Assembly: GCF_009760405.1 (NCBI RefSeq)
Contig: NZ_WRPP01000010.1
Location: 1 to 64,000, forward strand
Source of the DNA: Nocardia terrae
Lineage (GTDB): Bacteria > Actinomycetota > Actinomycetes > Mycobacteriales > Mycobacteriaceae
Direction of reading: 5' to 3'
DNA length: 64,000 bases
Under the pieces are notes generated by a model. It saw nothing but the letters and a program-made list of their open reading frames with translations, was not told where the DNA came from and ran no database searches. The translations under genes were made by a program, and so were the position numbers. Positions within the stretch are counted from its first letter, which is position 1. Each line of letters starts with the position of its first letter. Positions 34,639-43,484 of the stretch are shown one piece after another.

Positions 34639-35055
34639 GTGAGTTCAACCTCGACATCGCCCGATTTCGTGCTGTGGCGTGAGGTCTCGGTGGCGTACCT
34701 GGCTCCGGCGTTGAGCGCCGGCATCGGCGGATTGCTCACCGGGCGAACGGAATTGCAGGTGGCCGCGGTGACCTCGATTGCCGGGACGTCCGCGTTCGTC
34801 GCGTTGTTGCTCGGAATGTGGCTGCGGTACATGGGGATTCGGTACCGGTGGTTGCGGACGACCGCGCCGTGGGCGCTGGCCGCAGGCTTCGGAGTCGTCG
34901 CCGCAGCGGCAGCGGCCGCGATCGGTGTCCTCCTCGCGGCTGTGCCGCCGTTCCCCGACCGGGTCCGCATCGATTTCCCGATCGCCGCCGCGCTGGCGGC
35001 CGTCATCATCACCCGGCGCTGGTGTTGTTCCACGATTCGAAAGGGCGACAAATGA
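34639..35055 (+). CDS. Small membrane protein with four helices, function unknown
   Basis: The 138-aa product has four hydrophobic segments (from about residues 16, 42, 74 and 113) and a short cytoplasmic Cys-containing tail (RRWCCSTIRKG). The GTG start has no Shine-Dalgarno. Its stop overlaps the NmrA-type gene by ATGA, so the two are coupled. The family is not recognised. Confidence 0.75.
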   Translation: MSSTSTSPDFVLWREVSVAYLAPALSAGIGGLLTGRTELQVAAVTSIAGTSAFVALLLGMWLRYMGIRYRWLRTTAPWALAAGFGVVAAAAAAAIGVLLAAVPPFPDRVRIDFPIAAALAAVIITRRWCCSTIRKGDK

Positions 35056-35924
35056 TCACAGTGATGGGGGCGACCAGCCGGATCGCCGAATCTCTCATCG
35101 GGCGGCTGACCGAACTCGGCGTGCCCTGCCGGGCGTTGAGCCGACGGCCCGATCTCGTGCGGGCGCAGCCGGCCCCCGGCTCGGAGATCAGATACGCCGA
35201 CGCGGCGGATTCATCGTCGCTGCGGGCCGCTTTCCGCGGTGCGGCACAGCTGTTCCTGACCATGACCAATGGCCCCGCGCAACTCGAACTCGAGGCTCGC
35301 GCCGTCGACGTGGCCGCCGAACAAGGCATCGGGCATGTGGTGAAACTGTCCGCGCCGATGGCCGCTCCGGATTCGCCGGTGGCCGTCTCGCGCTGGCACT
35401 ACGCGATCGAGGAGGCGCTGCGGGCGACCGGGATGGCCGCGACGATCCTGCGGCCCTACGCGTTCATGCAGAAGCTGCTGCTCCTGGCTCCCGGAGTCGC
35501 GGAGCACGGTGTCATCGTCGGCAGCTCGGGTGCGGCCGCCTGCAACTACATCGACTGCCGTGATATCGGCGAGGTCGCGGCGGCGGCGCTCACGCGCACC
35601 GAAATCGCCGGTGGCGCCTATGTTCTCACCGGATCCCAGACCTACGGCTATCCGAGGATCGCGGAGATGCTGGGCGATCTGCGCGGGGCCCCGGTTCGAT
35701 ACGTCGACCTCCCACCCGACGAATTCCGCGCACACCTGATCGAGCGGTCCGGACTCCCGAACTGGCTGGCCGCGCACATCACCGAAATCCAGCAACTGAC
35801 CCTGACCCATCCGGAACATCCGACCGACACCGTCGCTCACATCCTGGACCGTGCCCCTCGAACGCTGGAATCCTTTCTGGCCGAGAACGCGGTGGCCTTC
35901 CGCGCGCGGGCGGTGACCCGATGA
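35052..35924 (+). CDS. NmrA-like NAD(P)-binding protein
   Basis: The 290-aa atypical SDR has a cofactor-binding start MITVMGATSRIAESLIGRL, then GHVVKLSAPMA and ILRPYAFMQKLL typical of the NmrA/HSCARG/SDR_a5 group. The active-site YxxxK is not evident. It may be a quinone oxidoreductase of the QorB kind or a redox sensor. It overlaps both neighbours by 4 bp. Confidence 0.87.
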   Translation: MITVMGATSRIAESLIGRLTELGVPCRALSRRPDLVRAQPAPGSEIRYADAADSSSLRAAFRGAAQLFLTMTNGPAQLELEARAVDVAAEQGIGHVVKLSAPMAAPDSPVAVSRWHYAIEEALRATGMAATILRPYAFMQKLLLLAPGVAEHGVIVGSSGAAACNYIDCRDIGEVAAAALTRTEIAGGAYVLTGSQTYGYPRIAEMLGDLRGAPVRYVDLPPDEFRAHLIERSGLPNWLAAHITEIQQLTLTHPEHPTDTVAHILDRAPRTLESFLAENAVAFRARAVTR

Positions 35925-36601
35925 CCGCGGGCATCGACACCCCCGACCGGCGCGGACGCACCGGCCTGGACCAGCACGGCCGCGGCCTCACCGGTAACCC
36001 GCGGGTCCGCATCCGCGAGGTCGAACTGCTGTCGTGCCACTGGTATGTCCTGCGCAACACCACCTTCGACTACCAGCACCGCGACGGCCATTGGAGCCGC
36101 GAACAGCGCGAAACCTACGACCGTGGCGACGGCGCCACCGTCCTGCTCTACTGCCTCGAAACCCGAACCGTCCTGCTGACCCGCCAATTCCGCCTCCCCG
36201 CCTACGTCAACGGACACCCCGACGGCATGCTGCTGGAAACCGCCGCCGGCCTCCTGGACGACGACGACCCCGAGGCGGCCATCCGCCGAGAGGCCCACGA
36301 GGAGACCGGATATCGCCTAGGCCCGATCCAGCGCGTGTTCGAGGCCTACATGAGCCCCGGCTCCGTCACCGAACGACTCCACTTCTTCGCCGCCCCCTAC
36401 GACCCTGCCCGCCCGGCCACCGGCGGCGGAATCGCCGAGGAAGGCGAGGACATCGACACCGTCGAAATCGATTTCACCCGCGCCCTGCAGATGATCCGCA
36501 CCGGCGCGATCGCCGATGCCAAAACCATCATGCTGCTGCAATGGGCGGCCCTCGACGGACCGTTCCGTCATGCGCAGGATCACCGCCGGGGTGCCGACTA
36601 G
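35921..36601 (+). CDS. Nudix hydrolase, NudK/ADP-ribose pyrophosphatase type
   Basis: The 226-aa protein has the Nudix box GLLDDDDPEAAIRREAHEETGY (residues about 108-129) and a NudK-like context (LLTRQFRLPAYVNGH, EAYMSPGSVTERLHFF). It should cleave a nucleoside diphosphate sugar such as GDP-mannose or ADP-ribose. It overlaps the NmrA-type gene by 4 bp and meets the convergent eda gene with overlapping stop codons. Confidence 0.9.
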   Translation: MTAGIDTPDRRGRTGLDQHGRGLTGNPRVRIREVELLSCHWYVLRNTTFDYQHRDGHWSREQRETYDRGDGATVLLYCLETRTVLLTRQFRLPAYVNGHPDGMLLETAAGLLDDDDPEAAIRREAHEETGYRLGPIQRVFEAYMSPGSVTERLHFFAAPYDPARPATGGGIAEEGEDIDTVEIDFTRALQMIRTGAIADAKTIMLLQWAALDGPFRHAQDHRRGAD

Positions 36602-37221
36602 GAAGTGGCTCTCGGGAGAGCCGCGGCTTCGGCGGCCAGTCGCCGGATCCGGGGCCAGTCGGCGTCGTTGATCACGGAGTCCGGAGTGAGCCATGAGCCG
36701 CCGACGCAGCCGACATTCGGCAGCGCGAGGTAGTCGCTCGCGGTGGCCGGTGTGATACCGCCGGTCGGGCAGAATCGCACGTGCGGTAGCGGGCCGTTGA
36801 AGCTTTGCAATGCCTTTGTGCCGCCGGAACTTTCGGCCGGGAAGAACTTCATGTCCGTCATGCCGTGCTCGAGGACGGTGAGGATCTGCGAGACCGTGGA
36901 CACGCCGGGAAGGCAGGGGAGCCCGGTGTCGGCGAGGGCCTGCAGCAGGGTGGCGGTGACACCCGGGCTGACCAGGAATCGCGCCCCCGCCGATGTCGCC
37001 GCGGCGGCCTGTGCGGGCGTGAGAATGGTTCCGGCGCCGACCGCCATATCGGGCAGCTCGGCCGCGATCCGCTCGATCGCCGGAAGCGCGGCCGCCGAGC
37101 GCAGTGTGACCTCGATGATGCCGATGCCGCCATCGAGCAGAGCCCGCGCCAGGGGCACCGCCTTTCCCGGATCGTCGAGGACCACTACGGGGATGACAGG
37201 TGAGATGTCGAGTGGATTCAT
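36598..37221 (-). CDS. eda: KDPG/KHG aldolase
   Basis: Eda splits 2-keto-3-deoxy-6-phosphogluconate into pyruvate and glyceraldehyde 3-phosphate, the last step of the Entner-Doudoroff route. The 207-aa protein shows IIEVTLRS (catalytic Glu), GAGTILTPAQ and the Schiff-base Lys in MKFFPAESSGG. The start overlaps the glk stop by 4 bp. It is the last gene of zwf-edd-glk-eda. Confidence 0.95.
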   Translation of the reverse strand: MNPLDISPVIPVVVLDDPGKAVPLARALLDGGIGIIEVTLRSAAALPAIERIAAELPDMAVGAGTILTPAQAAAATSAGARFLVSPGVTATLLQALADTGLPCLPGVSTVSQILTVLEHGMTDMKFFPAESSGGTKALQSFNGPLPHVRFCPTGGITPATASDYLALPNVGCVGGSWLTPDSVINDADWPRIRRLAAEAAALPRATS

Positions 37222-38207
37222 GCGTGGTCCTCGGGAGATCGGTGCTGAGCGAGTCGGTGGGCCGCGCCACGCAGCGCGGGCGTGGACGCCACGATGAGAT
37301 CGGTCGCGACGTGGTCGAGATAGCCGGGCACGGCACGAATGCCGACGAATCGGCGTCGAAAGGCGCTGGCCGAGAGGATATCCGCGATATCGGGCAAGAA
37401 GCCGCCGAGGAGCACGCCGCCGGTGGCGCCGAGCGTCAGAGCGATGCCGGCGGCGAAGGCGCCGAGCATTCCGCAGAACATCTCGAGCGTTTCGCGGGCC
37501 GTGGAGTCGCAGCCGCGACGGGCGCTCTCGCACAGCCACTCCGCCCGCATCGACGGGCGGGCGATACCGTCCACCAGGCACAGCGCGGCATGCAATCGGG
37601 TCAGCCCGGGACCGGAAAGGACCGTCTCCGCGCACACTGTGCCGTGCTCTTGTCTCAGCACCCGGGCGACCTCCGCCTCGCGGTCGGTGTCGATCGGGAG
37701 GGCTGCCTGCCCGCCTTCACCCGGAAGCGGAATCCAGGAACGCCGGTGGCGGATCAGTCCCGCGACGCCGAGCCCCGTGCCCGGTCCGATGACCGCCAGC
37801 GGTCTGTCGGCTCGGCGTATCCCGGCGCCGATCGGCACGAAGGCCGAGGACGGCAGCTGCGGGACGGCCAGCGCGAGCGCGGCGAGGTCGTTGATCACCT
37901 CGAAGTGCTGGAATCCCAGCCTTTCGCGCGTATCGGCGATGGAGATGTCCCAGCGCGCGTTGGTGAGCCGGACCCGGTCGCCGTCCACCGGCCCGGCCAC
38001 CGCGACGCAGGCCGCGACCGGAGTCTCGAGATCCGGGATCCGGCTGAGGTAGTCCTCGATGGCGGTGACCAGATCGGGGTAGTCGTTGCTGCGCAGGATT
38101 CGGACCTCCTGAGGTTCCGAGCGCGCGCCCGTGGTGAGACCGAAGCGAGCGTTGGTACCGCCGATGTCGGCCACCAGCCGGGTCTCGGCGACGGCGGGCG
38201 CGGCCAT
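37218..38207 (-). CDS. glk: Glucokinase, proteobacterial Glk type
   Basis: Glk phosphorylates glucose with ATP. The 329-aa product begins LVADIGGTNARFGL, has AVAGPVDGDRVRLTNARWDIS, INDLAALALAVP and IGPGTGLGVAGLI. This is the non-ROK Glk family of proteobacteria and cyanobacteria; actinobacteria normally use ROK or polyphosphate glucokinases. The stop of edd meets its start and its own stop overlaps eda, so the operon is tightly coupled. Confidence 0.94.
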   Translation of the reverse strand: MAAPAVAETRLVADIGGTNARFGLTTGARSEPQEVRILRSNDYPDLVTAIEDYLSRIPDLETPVAACVAVAGPVDGDRVRLTNARWDISIADTRERLGFQHFEVINDLAALALAVPQLPSSAFVPIGAGIRRADRPLAVIGPGTGLGVAGLIRHRRSWIPLPGEGGQAALPIDTDREAEVARVLRQEHGTVCAETVLSGPGLTRLHAALCLVDGIARPSMRAEWLCESARRGCDSTARETLEMFCGMLGAFAAGIALTLGATGGVLLGGFLPDIADILSASAFRRRFVGIRAVPGYLDHVATDLIVASTPALRGAAHRLAQHRSPEDHA

Positions 38208-40024
38208 CAGGCGGCTCCGAAGACGGAAGCGCCGCGGTCTGCCGGACTGACAGCGGAACGGAAGGGGGCGAACAACTCTCGTCCGGTTCCCCGGTCGCTT
38301 CCGGCGGTGGGGCTGGGGCGTCGACCCGCGAATTCGAGGGGATCGACGATGAGGTCGAGTCTGCTCTCGTTCGCGTCGAGGTCGATGATGTCGCCGTCAC
38401 GGACGCGGGCCAGCGGTCCGTCGGCCGCTGCCTCGGGGGTCAGATGCATCGCGGTGGGCACCTTCCCCGAAGCGCCCGACATCCTTCCGTCGGTGACGAG
38501 TGCGACGGCGTGCCCGCGGTCCTGGAGAACCCCCAATACGGGTGTGAGCTTGTGCAATTCGGGCATGCCGTTCGCGCGCGGGCCCTGGAAGCGGACCACC
38601 ACCACGACATCTCGGTTCAGCTCTCCGGCCCGGAACGCGGTCAGGAAATCCTCCTGCGTCTCGAAAACCCTTGCGGGGGCGCGGACCACGCGGTGCTCGT
38701 GCCGCACCGCCGAAACCTTGATCACCGCCTGGCCCAGCGCGCCGGTGAGCACGCGCAGGCCCCCGTCGGGAGCGAACGGATCCTTCGCGGGTCGCAGGAC
38801 CGTCGTATCCGTGCTGTCGGAAGGGCTTGTCCGCCAGGTCAGTTCGCCGTCAGCCAGGTCCGGGACGGAGCGGTAGTGGGCTCCGAGACCCGGTCCGGCC
38901 ACGGTGGTGACGTCGTCGTGGAGCAAACCCGCGTCGAGCAGCTGGCCGATCAGATACGCGGTGCCACCGGCGTGGTGGAAGGCGTTGATGTCCGCGGTGC
39001 CGTTGGGATAGATCCGGGTCAGGGTGGGCACCACGGCCGACAGCTCGGCGAAATCGTCCCAGCGCAGATCGATTCCGGCGGCGGCGGCGATCGCGACCAG
39101 GTGCATGGTGTGATTGGTCGATCCGCCCGTGGCGAGCAACGCGACCACGCCGTTCACCAGGGCGCGTTCGTCGAGCATCTCGCCGATCGCCGCGCTGCCG
39201 TCGCGTATCGCGGTGAGTTCCACGATGCGGCGGCCCGCCGCCGCGGTCAGTGCTTCGCGCAGCGGGGTGTTCGGCGGTACGAAGCTGGAGCCCGGTAGGT
39301 GCAGGCCCATGACCTCCATCAACAGCTGATTGGAGTTGGCGGTGCCATAGAACGTGCAGGTGCCCGGGGAGTGATAGCTCGCGGCCTCGGCGGCGAGCAG
39401 GTCGGCGCGATCGGCCTTGCCCTCGGCGTGCAGTTGCCGGATCCGGCTCTTCTCGGCATTCGGCAGGCCGGACGGCATGGGACCGGCCGGTACCAGGATC
39501 ATCGGCAGGTGCCCGAAGGCGAGGGCGCCGATCAGCAGGCCGGGAACGATCTTGTCGCAGACGCCGAGCAGCAGGGCGCCGTCGAACATGTCGTGCGCCA
39601 GGGCGATCGCGGTGGACATCGCGATCACGTCCCGGCTGAACAGCGACAGCTCCATCCCCGCGCGCCCCTGGGTGATGCCGTCGCACATGGCGGGAACTCC
39701 ACCGGCGAACTGGGCCACCGCGCCCACGCTCGCGACCGCGGCGCGCAGCACCTCCGGATAGGCGCGGTAGGGCTGATGCGCGGAGAGTATGTCGTTGTAG
39801 GCCGACACGATGGCGATATCGGGGTGGGAGTCACCGTGCAGTTTCAGCTTGTCCGCAGGGGAACAGGCGGCGAATCCGTGTGCGAAGTTACTGCATGCCA
39901 ACGACATTCGCGCGGGCGCGATCGAGCGAGCCGCGCGTATGCGGTCCAGATAGGCGGTGCGGCTCGCCGCGCTGCGCTCACCGATCCGCGTGGTGACCTC
40001 GGCCAGGACAGGATGGATGCTCAC
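38207..40024 (-). CDS. edd: 6-phosphogluconate dehydratase
   Basis: Edd converts 6-phosphogluconate to KDPG with a [4Fe-4S] cluster. The 605-aa product has normal length and IlvD/Edd motifs: ACSNFAHGFAACSPADKLKLHGDSHPDIA-type N-terminus, GVCDKIVPGLLIG with the cluster Cys, the segment SYHSPGTCTFYGTANSNQ, and DGRMSGASGKVPTAMHLTP near the C-terminus. The start ATG overlaps the zwf stop. Confidence 0.96.
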   Translation of the reverse strand: MSIHPVLAEVTTRIGERSAASRTAYLDRIRAARSIAPARMSLACSNFAHGFAACSPADKLKLHGDSHPDIAIVSAYNDILSAHQPYRAYPEVLRAAVASVGAVAQFAGGVPAMCDGITQGRAGMELSLFSRDVIAMSTAIALAHDMFDGALLLGVCDKIVPGLLIGALAFGHLPMILVPAGPMPSGLPNAEKSRIRQLHAEGKADRADLLAAEAASYHSPGTCTFYGTANSNQLLMEVMGLHLPGSSFVPPNTPLREALTAAAGRRIVELTAIRDGSAAIGEMLDERALVNGVVALLATGGSTNHTMHLVAIAAAAGIDLRWDDFAELSAVVPTLTRIYPNGTADINAFHHAGGTAYLIGQLLDAGLLHDDVTTVAGPGLGAHYRSVPDLADGELTWRTSPSDSTDTTVLRPAKDPFAPDGGLRVLTGALGQAVIKVSAVRHEHRVVRAPARVFETQEDFLTAFRAGELNRDVVVVVRFQGPRANGMPELHKLTPVLGVLQDRGHAVALVTDGRMSGASGKVPTAMHLTPEAAADGPLARVRDGDIIDLDANESRLDLIVDPLEFAGRRPSPTAGSDRGTGRELFAPFRSAVSPADRGASVFGAA

Positions 40025-41508
40025 TGGTTCTCCTCATGCCAGGTGCGACCGTCGCGTTCGATCAGCGCGATCGCCGCGGCCGGTCCGTTGCTGCCGGCCG
40101 CATAGGGGCGCGGCGCCTGGTCGAGTTCGGACCATGCCGCGAGAATGGTCTCGATCCACGACCACGCCGCCTCGATCTCGTCACGGCGCATGAACAGGGT
40201 CGGATTGCCCCGCATGACGTCGCCGAGCAGTCGCTCGTAGGCGTCGGGCAGCCGGGAACGGAAGGTTTCGGCGAAACTGAGATTCAAAGGGGCCGAACGC
40301 AATCGAAGCCCACCCGGGCCCGGCTCCTTGGTGACCAGCCGAAGGTGCACACCCTCGTCGGGCTGCAACCTCAGCACCAGTTGATTGGGCGGGAGTTCGG
40401 AGTCCTCGATTCCTGGGAACACCGAGTGCGGGACCTCCCGGAACTGCACCACGATCTCGGCGGCGGTGCGGTCGAGCCGTTTGCCGGTGCGCAAATAGAA
40501 CGGCACCCCGGCCCAGCGCCAGTTCCGGATCTCGACCTTCAGGGCCGCGAAAGTCTCCGTGCCACTGGGCCTTCCGTGCATCTCCTCGGCGTATCCGGGC
40601 ACCGGTTGTCCGTCGATGGCGCCGGCCGTATAGCGCCCTCGCACGGTGAATCGGTGGACCTCGGCGCCGTGCAGCGGCTGGAGCGCCTGGAGCACTTTGA
40701 GTTTCTCGTTGCGGACGGCTTCGGGGTCGAGTCGCGCGGGCGGCTCCATCGCGACCAGGCACAGCAACTGCAGCAGGTGGTTCTGCACCATGTCGCGCAG
40801 CGCGCCGGAATTCTCGTAATAGCCGGTGCGCCCGCCGACCCCGAGGGCCTCGCTGACGGTGATCTGCACGTGGTCGATGGCGCCGGAGTTCCACAGCGGC
40901 TCGAACATCGCGTTGGCGAAGCGCAGCACCAGCAGGTTCTGCACGGTCTCCTTGCCGAGGTAGTGGTCGATCCGGAAGATCTGCTCCTCGGCGAATACCG
41001 CGCCGACCTCGTCGTTGATCCGTCGCGCCGAGGCGAGATCGGTGCCGATCGGCTTCTCGAGCACCACCCGGGACGCGGCGGTGATGAGCCCGGACCGGTG
41101 CAGTCCGGTGCAGATCGGTCCGAAAAGTGTTGCGGCACAGGCAAGGTAGAAGACCCGGGTCCGGTTCGAGTCGGGTATCGCGGCGGCCAGGTCGTACCAG
41201 GCGGCGTCCGGGTCGCGATCGTCGAGCACGTCGAGGGTGATGTGGTGCAGCCGCCGCGCGAAGGTGTGGGCCGCGGTGGCGTCGTAGGTGTCGGCGGGGA
41301 GGAATTGACCCAGCTCGCCGTGGATCTTGACGCGATAGCCGACGTCGTCGAGACCCGCTCTCGACACCGCGATGATGCGGGTGTCCTCGGGCAGTTGACC
41401 GTCGCGGTCGCGCAGGTACAGGGCTGGAAGCAGTTTGCGGACGGCGAGGTCGCCGGTGCCGCCGAAAACCACGATGTCACACGAAGGGATGGGGGAGGGG
41501 GCCGACAT
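40021..41508 (-). CDS. zwf: Glucose-6-phosphate dehydrogenase
   Basis: Zwf oxidises glucose 6-phosphate to 6-phosphogluconolactone and feeds Edd. The 495-aa protein has the NADP motif VVFGGTGDLAVRKLLPALY and the active-site RIDHYLGKETVQNLL. I chose the ATG at 41508, which has AGGAG 7 bp upstream; the frame extends to 41547. No 6-phosphogluconolactonase gene is present, so hydrolysis is spontaneous or encoded elsewhere. It is the first gene of the operon, with its promoter at 41551-41579. Confidence 0.96.
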   Translation of the reverse strand: MSAPSPIPSCDIVVFGGTGDLAVRKLLPALYLRDRDGQLPEDTRIIAVSRAGLDDVGYRVKIHGELGQFLPADTYDATAAHTFARRLHHITLDVLDDRDPDAAWYDLAAAIPDSNRTRVFYLACAATLFGPICTGLHRSGLITAASRVVLEKPIGTDLASARRINDEVGAVFAEEQIFRIDHYLGKETVQNLLVLRFANAMFEPLWNSGAIDHVQITVSEALGVGGRTGYYENSGALRDMVQNHLLQLLCLVAMEPPARLDPEAVRNEKLKVLQALQPLHGAEVHRFTVRGRYTAGAIDGQPVPGYAEEMHGRPSGTETFAALKVEIRNWRWAGVPFYLRTGKRLDRTAAEIVVQFREVPHSVFPGIEDSELPPNQLVLRLQPDEGVHLRLVTKEPGPGGLRLRSAPLNLSFAETFRSRLPDAYERLLGDVMRGNPTLFMRRDEIEAAWSWIETILAAWSELDQAPRPYAAGSNGPAAAIALIERDGRTWHEENQ

Positions 41509-41550
41509 AGCGGGGCTCCTAGGGATGTACAGCGTGAGCAAGCACACGGA

Positions 41551-41584
41551 ACGTTAAAGCCGCTTAGGATCTTTTGCAAGCAAA
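41551..41584 (-). promoter_or_regulatory. zwf operon promoter with overlapping inverted-repeat operator
   Basis: On the minus strand TTGCAA (41579-41574) and TAACGT (41556-41551) are 17 bp apart, a good -35/-10 pair with a start near 41544. TTTGC-AA-GCAAA (41573-41584) is a perfect 5-bp inverted repeat covering the -35 box. It is the likely site of the divergent ROK regulator. Confidence 0.65.
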
Positions 41585-41687
41585 CTTTTGTTCTCGAGAG
41601 ACCTAACTTGAGGAGTGATCGGCTGAACAGGACCGATACTGTGTTCTCGGCAGCGGAGTGCGTCCACCGGAACGCGGAGGTGTGGGG

Positions 41688-42878
41688 ATGGGTCGACCGA
41701 TAGCGACACCAGGGACGTCGACCGGTGACGTTCTCGACCTCATCCGTGGTCGTGACGACATCACCCGGGCGGATATTCGCAGGCTGACGGGCCTGTCCAG
41801 GACGGCGGTGACGGCTCGGGTCGACCAGCTGCTCGACTGCGGGCTGATCGCCGAGCAGGCCGAGGGCGCGTCGACCGGTGGCCGCCCACCGGGGCGGCTC
41901 GCGTTCAACCCTGAATCCGGGACCGTCCTGGCCGTGTCGATCGGAGCCAGCCGTGCGCAGATCGCGATGTGCGATCTCGCCGGGCGGGTGCTCGCGGAAA
42001 CCGCGTTCGAAGTGCCGCCGGTCGGCGACATGCAGTCCGTACTCGCCACCGCCGCAGAACATCTGGAAGGACTGCTCGCCGCGGCTCCCGGAAATCTGGT
42101 GCACGGTGTGGGCGTCGGCGTGCCTTCCGTGGTCGATGTGACCACCGGGCACAGCATGAGCCTCGCGGGACGGGACACCGTAGCGGTGGCCGAATTCTTC
42201 GGGGCGCGTTTCGATGTCCCGGTTCGCGTCGACAGCGACGTGAATGTGTTGGCCCTGGCCGAACACACGCGCCGCGCGGACCTCGGCGACCTACTGGTCC
42301 TGAAGGTGTCCACCGGTATCTCGGTCGGCATCATCGCGGGCGGTCGCCTGCAACACGGCGCCCTGGGCGCGGCGGGCGAGATCGGGCACATCAAAGTCGG
42401 CGACGCCGGCGATCGGCTGTGCCACTGCGGCGATCGGCAATGTCTGGAAACCGTCGCGGCGGGTTGGGCACTACTCGAACAATTCGCCGATCTCGGCCGT
42501 TCCGTGCCGGGCCTGCCCGCGCTGGCCGAGCTGGCCCGTGAAGGCGACCCGGATGCCTTCCGATTGGTGCGCGAGGCGGGCCGTCGCATCGGCGAGGTGG
42601 TGGCGGCCGCGGTCAACCTGCTCAACCCCGCCGCGATCGTGGTCCGCGGCGACCTGTCCCACGCCTTCGAACCGCTGGCCGCCGGCATGCGTGAACGCAT
42701 CTACCAACTCTCCTCGGCCCTGGCGACCCGGTCGCTGCGTATCGAGCCGGGCGCCCCGGACGCCCCCTCCGGTGTCCAGGCTTGCGCCGCAATGATCCTC
42801 GACCAAGTGCTCGCCCCCGCCGCGATCAACAGCCTCCTCGACCGTGTCGCCGACGACGACCGGCGAAAGTCCTCCTGA
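41688..42878 (+). CDS. ROK-family transcriptional regulator
   Basis: The 396-aa protein has an N-terminal helix-turn-helix (ITRADIRRLTGLSRTAVTARVDQLL) and a ROK sugar-kinase-like domain with the zinc motif CHCGDRQCLE and GAAGEIGHIKVG. Such regulators bind sugars or sugar phosphates and repress uptake or catabolic genes. Being divergent from zwf-edd-glk-eda, it is the obvious candidate regulator. The ATG at 41688 has GGAGG 8 bp upstream. Confidence 0.92.
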   Translation: MGRPIATPGTSTGDVLDLIRGRDDITRADIRRLTGLSRTAVTARVDQLLDCGLIAEQAEGASTGGRPPGRLAFNPESGTVLAVSIGASRAQIAMCDLAGRVLAETAFEVPPVGDMQSVLATAAEHLEGLLAAAPGNLVHGVGVGVPSVVDVTTGHSMSLAGRDTVAVAEFFGARFDVPVRVDSDVNVLALAEHTRRADLGDLLVLKVSTGISVGIIAGGRLQHGALGAAGEIGHIKVGDAGDRLCHCGDRQCLETVAAGWALLEQFADLGRSVPGLPALAELAREGDPDAFRLVREAGRRIGEVVAAAVNLLNPAAIVVRGDLSHAFEPLAAGMRERIYQLSSALATRSLRIEPGAPDAPSGVQACAAMILDQVLAPAAINSLLDRVADDDRRKSS

Positions 42879-42897
42879 ATCGGTTGCCGTCTTCCAC

Positions 42898-42925
42898 GTC
42901 ATTCCAGTGTCGTCATTCCAGTGTC
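42898..42925. repeat. Perfect 14-bp tandem duplication
   Basis: GTCATTCCAGTGTC occurs twice in direct succession. The second copy contains the stop and last codons of the downstream convergent membrane protein gene, so the duplication probably changed the end of that protein. Confidence 0.7.
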
Positions 42926-43311
42926 GAGGCCATGGCGATCGCGAGGGCCGAAATCGACACCGCCACAATCACGCCCAGTCCGAGTATGCCTCCGGCGAGA
43001 GTTGTCTGCCGCCAGTGCATTCCGAGCACGACCATGGCCGCCAGCACGACAGCGCCGTCGGCGACGATGGCCGTCACCGTCATCCAGTCATGCTTCGGCC
43101 GCCCGGGCCATGTCAGCGTCGCGATGCCCTGTGTGGCGAGCACGGCGGCGGCGATGCCGGTGAGAACGCCTACGGCCCAGCTCCCGAGAACAGGTCCGGC
43201 GGCCAGCAGTGCCGCAATCGTGACGCCCGCAGCCACCTGCAGGGTTCCGGCCGTCACGGACGGGATCCGGTGTTCGGTTGCGGCGCGGGGAGTTTCGTCT
43301 TTCATGGTCAT
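42913..43311 (-). CDS. Four-helix membrane protein, function unknown
   Basis: The 132-aa protein has a short polar N-terminus (TMKDETPRAATEHRIPS) and four membrane segments (TIAALLAAGPVLGSWAVGVL, TGIAAAVLATQGIATL, TAIVADGAVVLAAMVVLG, GLGVIVAVSISALAIAMA). It resembles small SPW-like or DUF-type membrane proteins, but I cannot name the family. The start is ATG 43311 or 43305. Confidence 0.6.
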   Translation of the reverse strand: MTMKDETPRAATEHRIPSVTAGTLQVAAGVTIAALLAAGPVLGSWAVGVLTGIAAAVLATQGIATLTWPGRPKHDWMTVTAIVADGAVVLAAMVVLGMHWRQTTLAGGILGLGVIVAVSISALAIAMASTLE

Positions 43312-43352
43312 TCTTCGAGTGTTCGTGTCGCGCAATCGATTACAAACGGGCT

Positions 43353-43484
43353 TTGCGCCTGATCATCGGAGTCCTTGGTCACCACCGCGGGCGCATCCAC
43401 ATCGAGCCGTCGCTGGTCGCACTGCTCGGTGCGGGAGTACTCGTCCTGCCTTCCGGACTGCCCCAACGCCATTACCTCGGTGCG
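43353..43484 (+). pseudogene. Relic of an ArsB/CitM-type ion transporter
   Basis: Translation gives LRLIIGVLGHHRGRIHIEPS and LVALLGAGVLVLPSGL, which looks like an internal piece of the ArsB/SLC13 permease family (pattern HxxHxEPSLVALxGAGxLxL). The frame then loses similarity and no intact transporter is present. It lies in the 392-bp gap before the diiron oxygenase gene. The similarity is from memory and covers about 35 residues. Confidence 0.4.
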
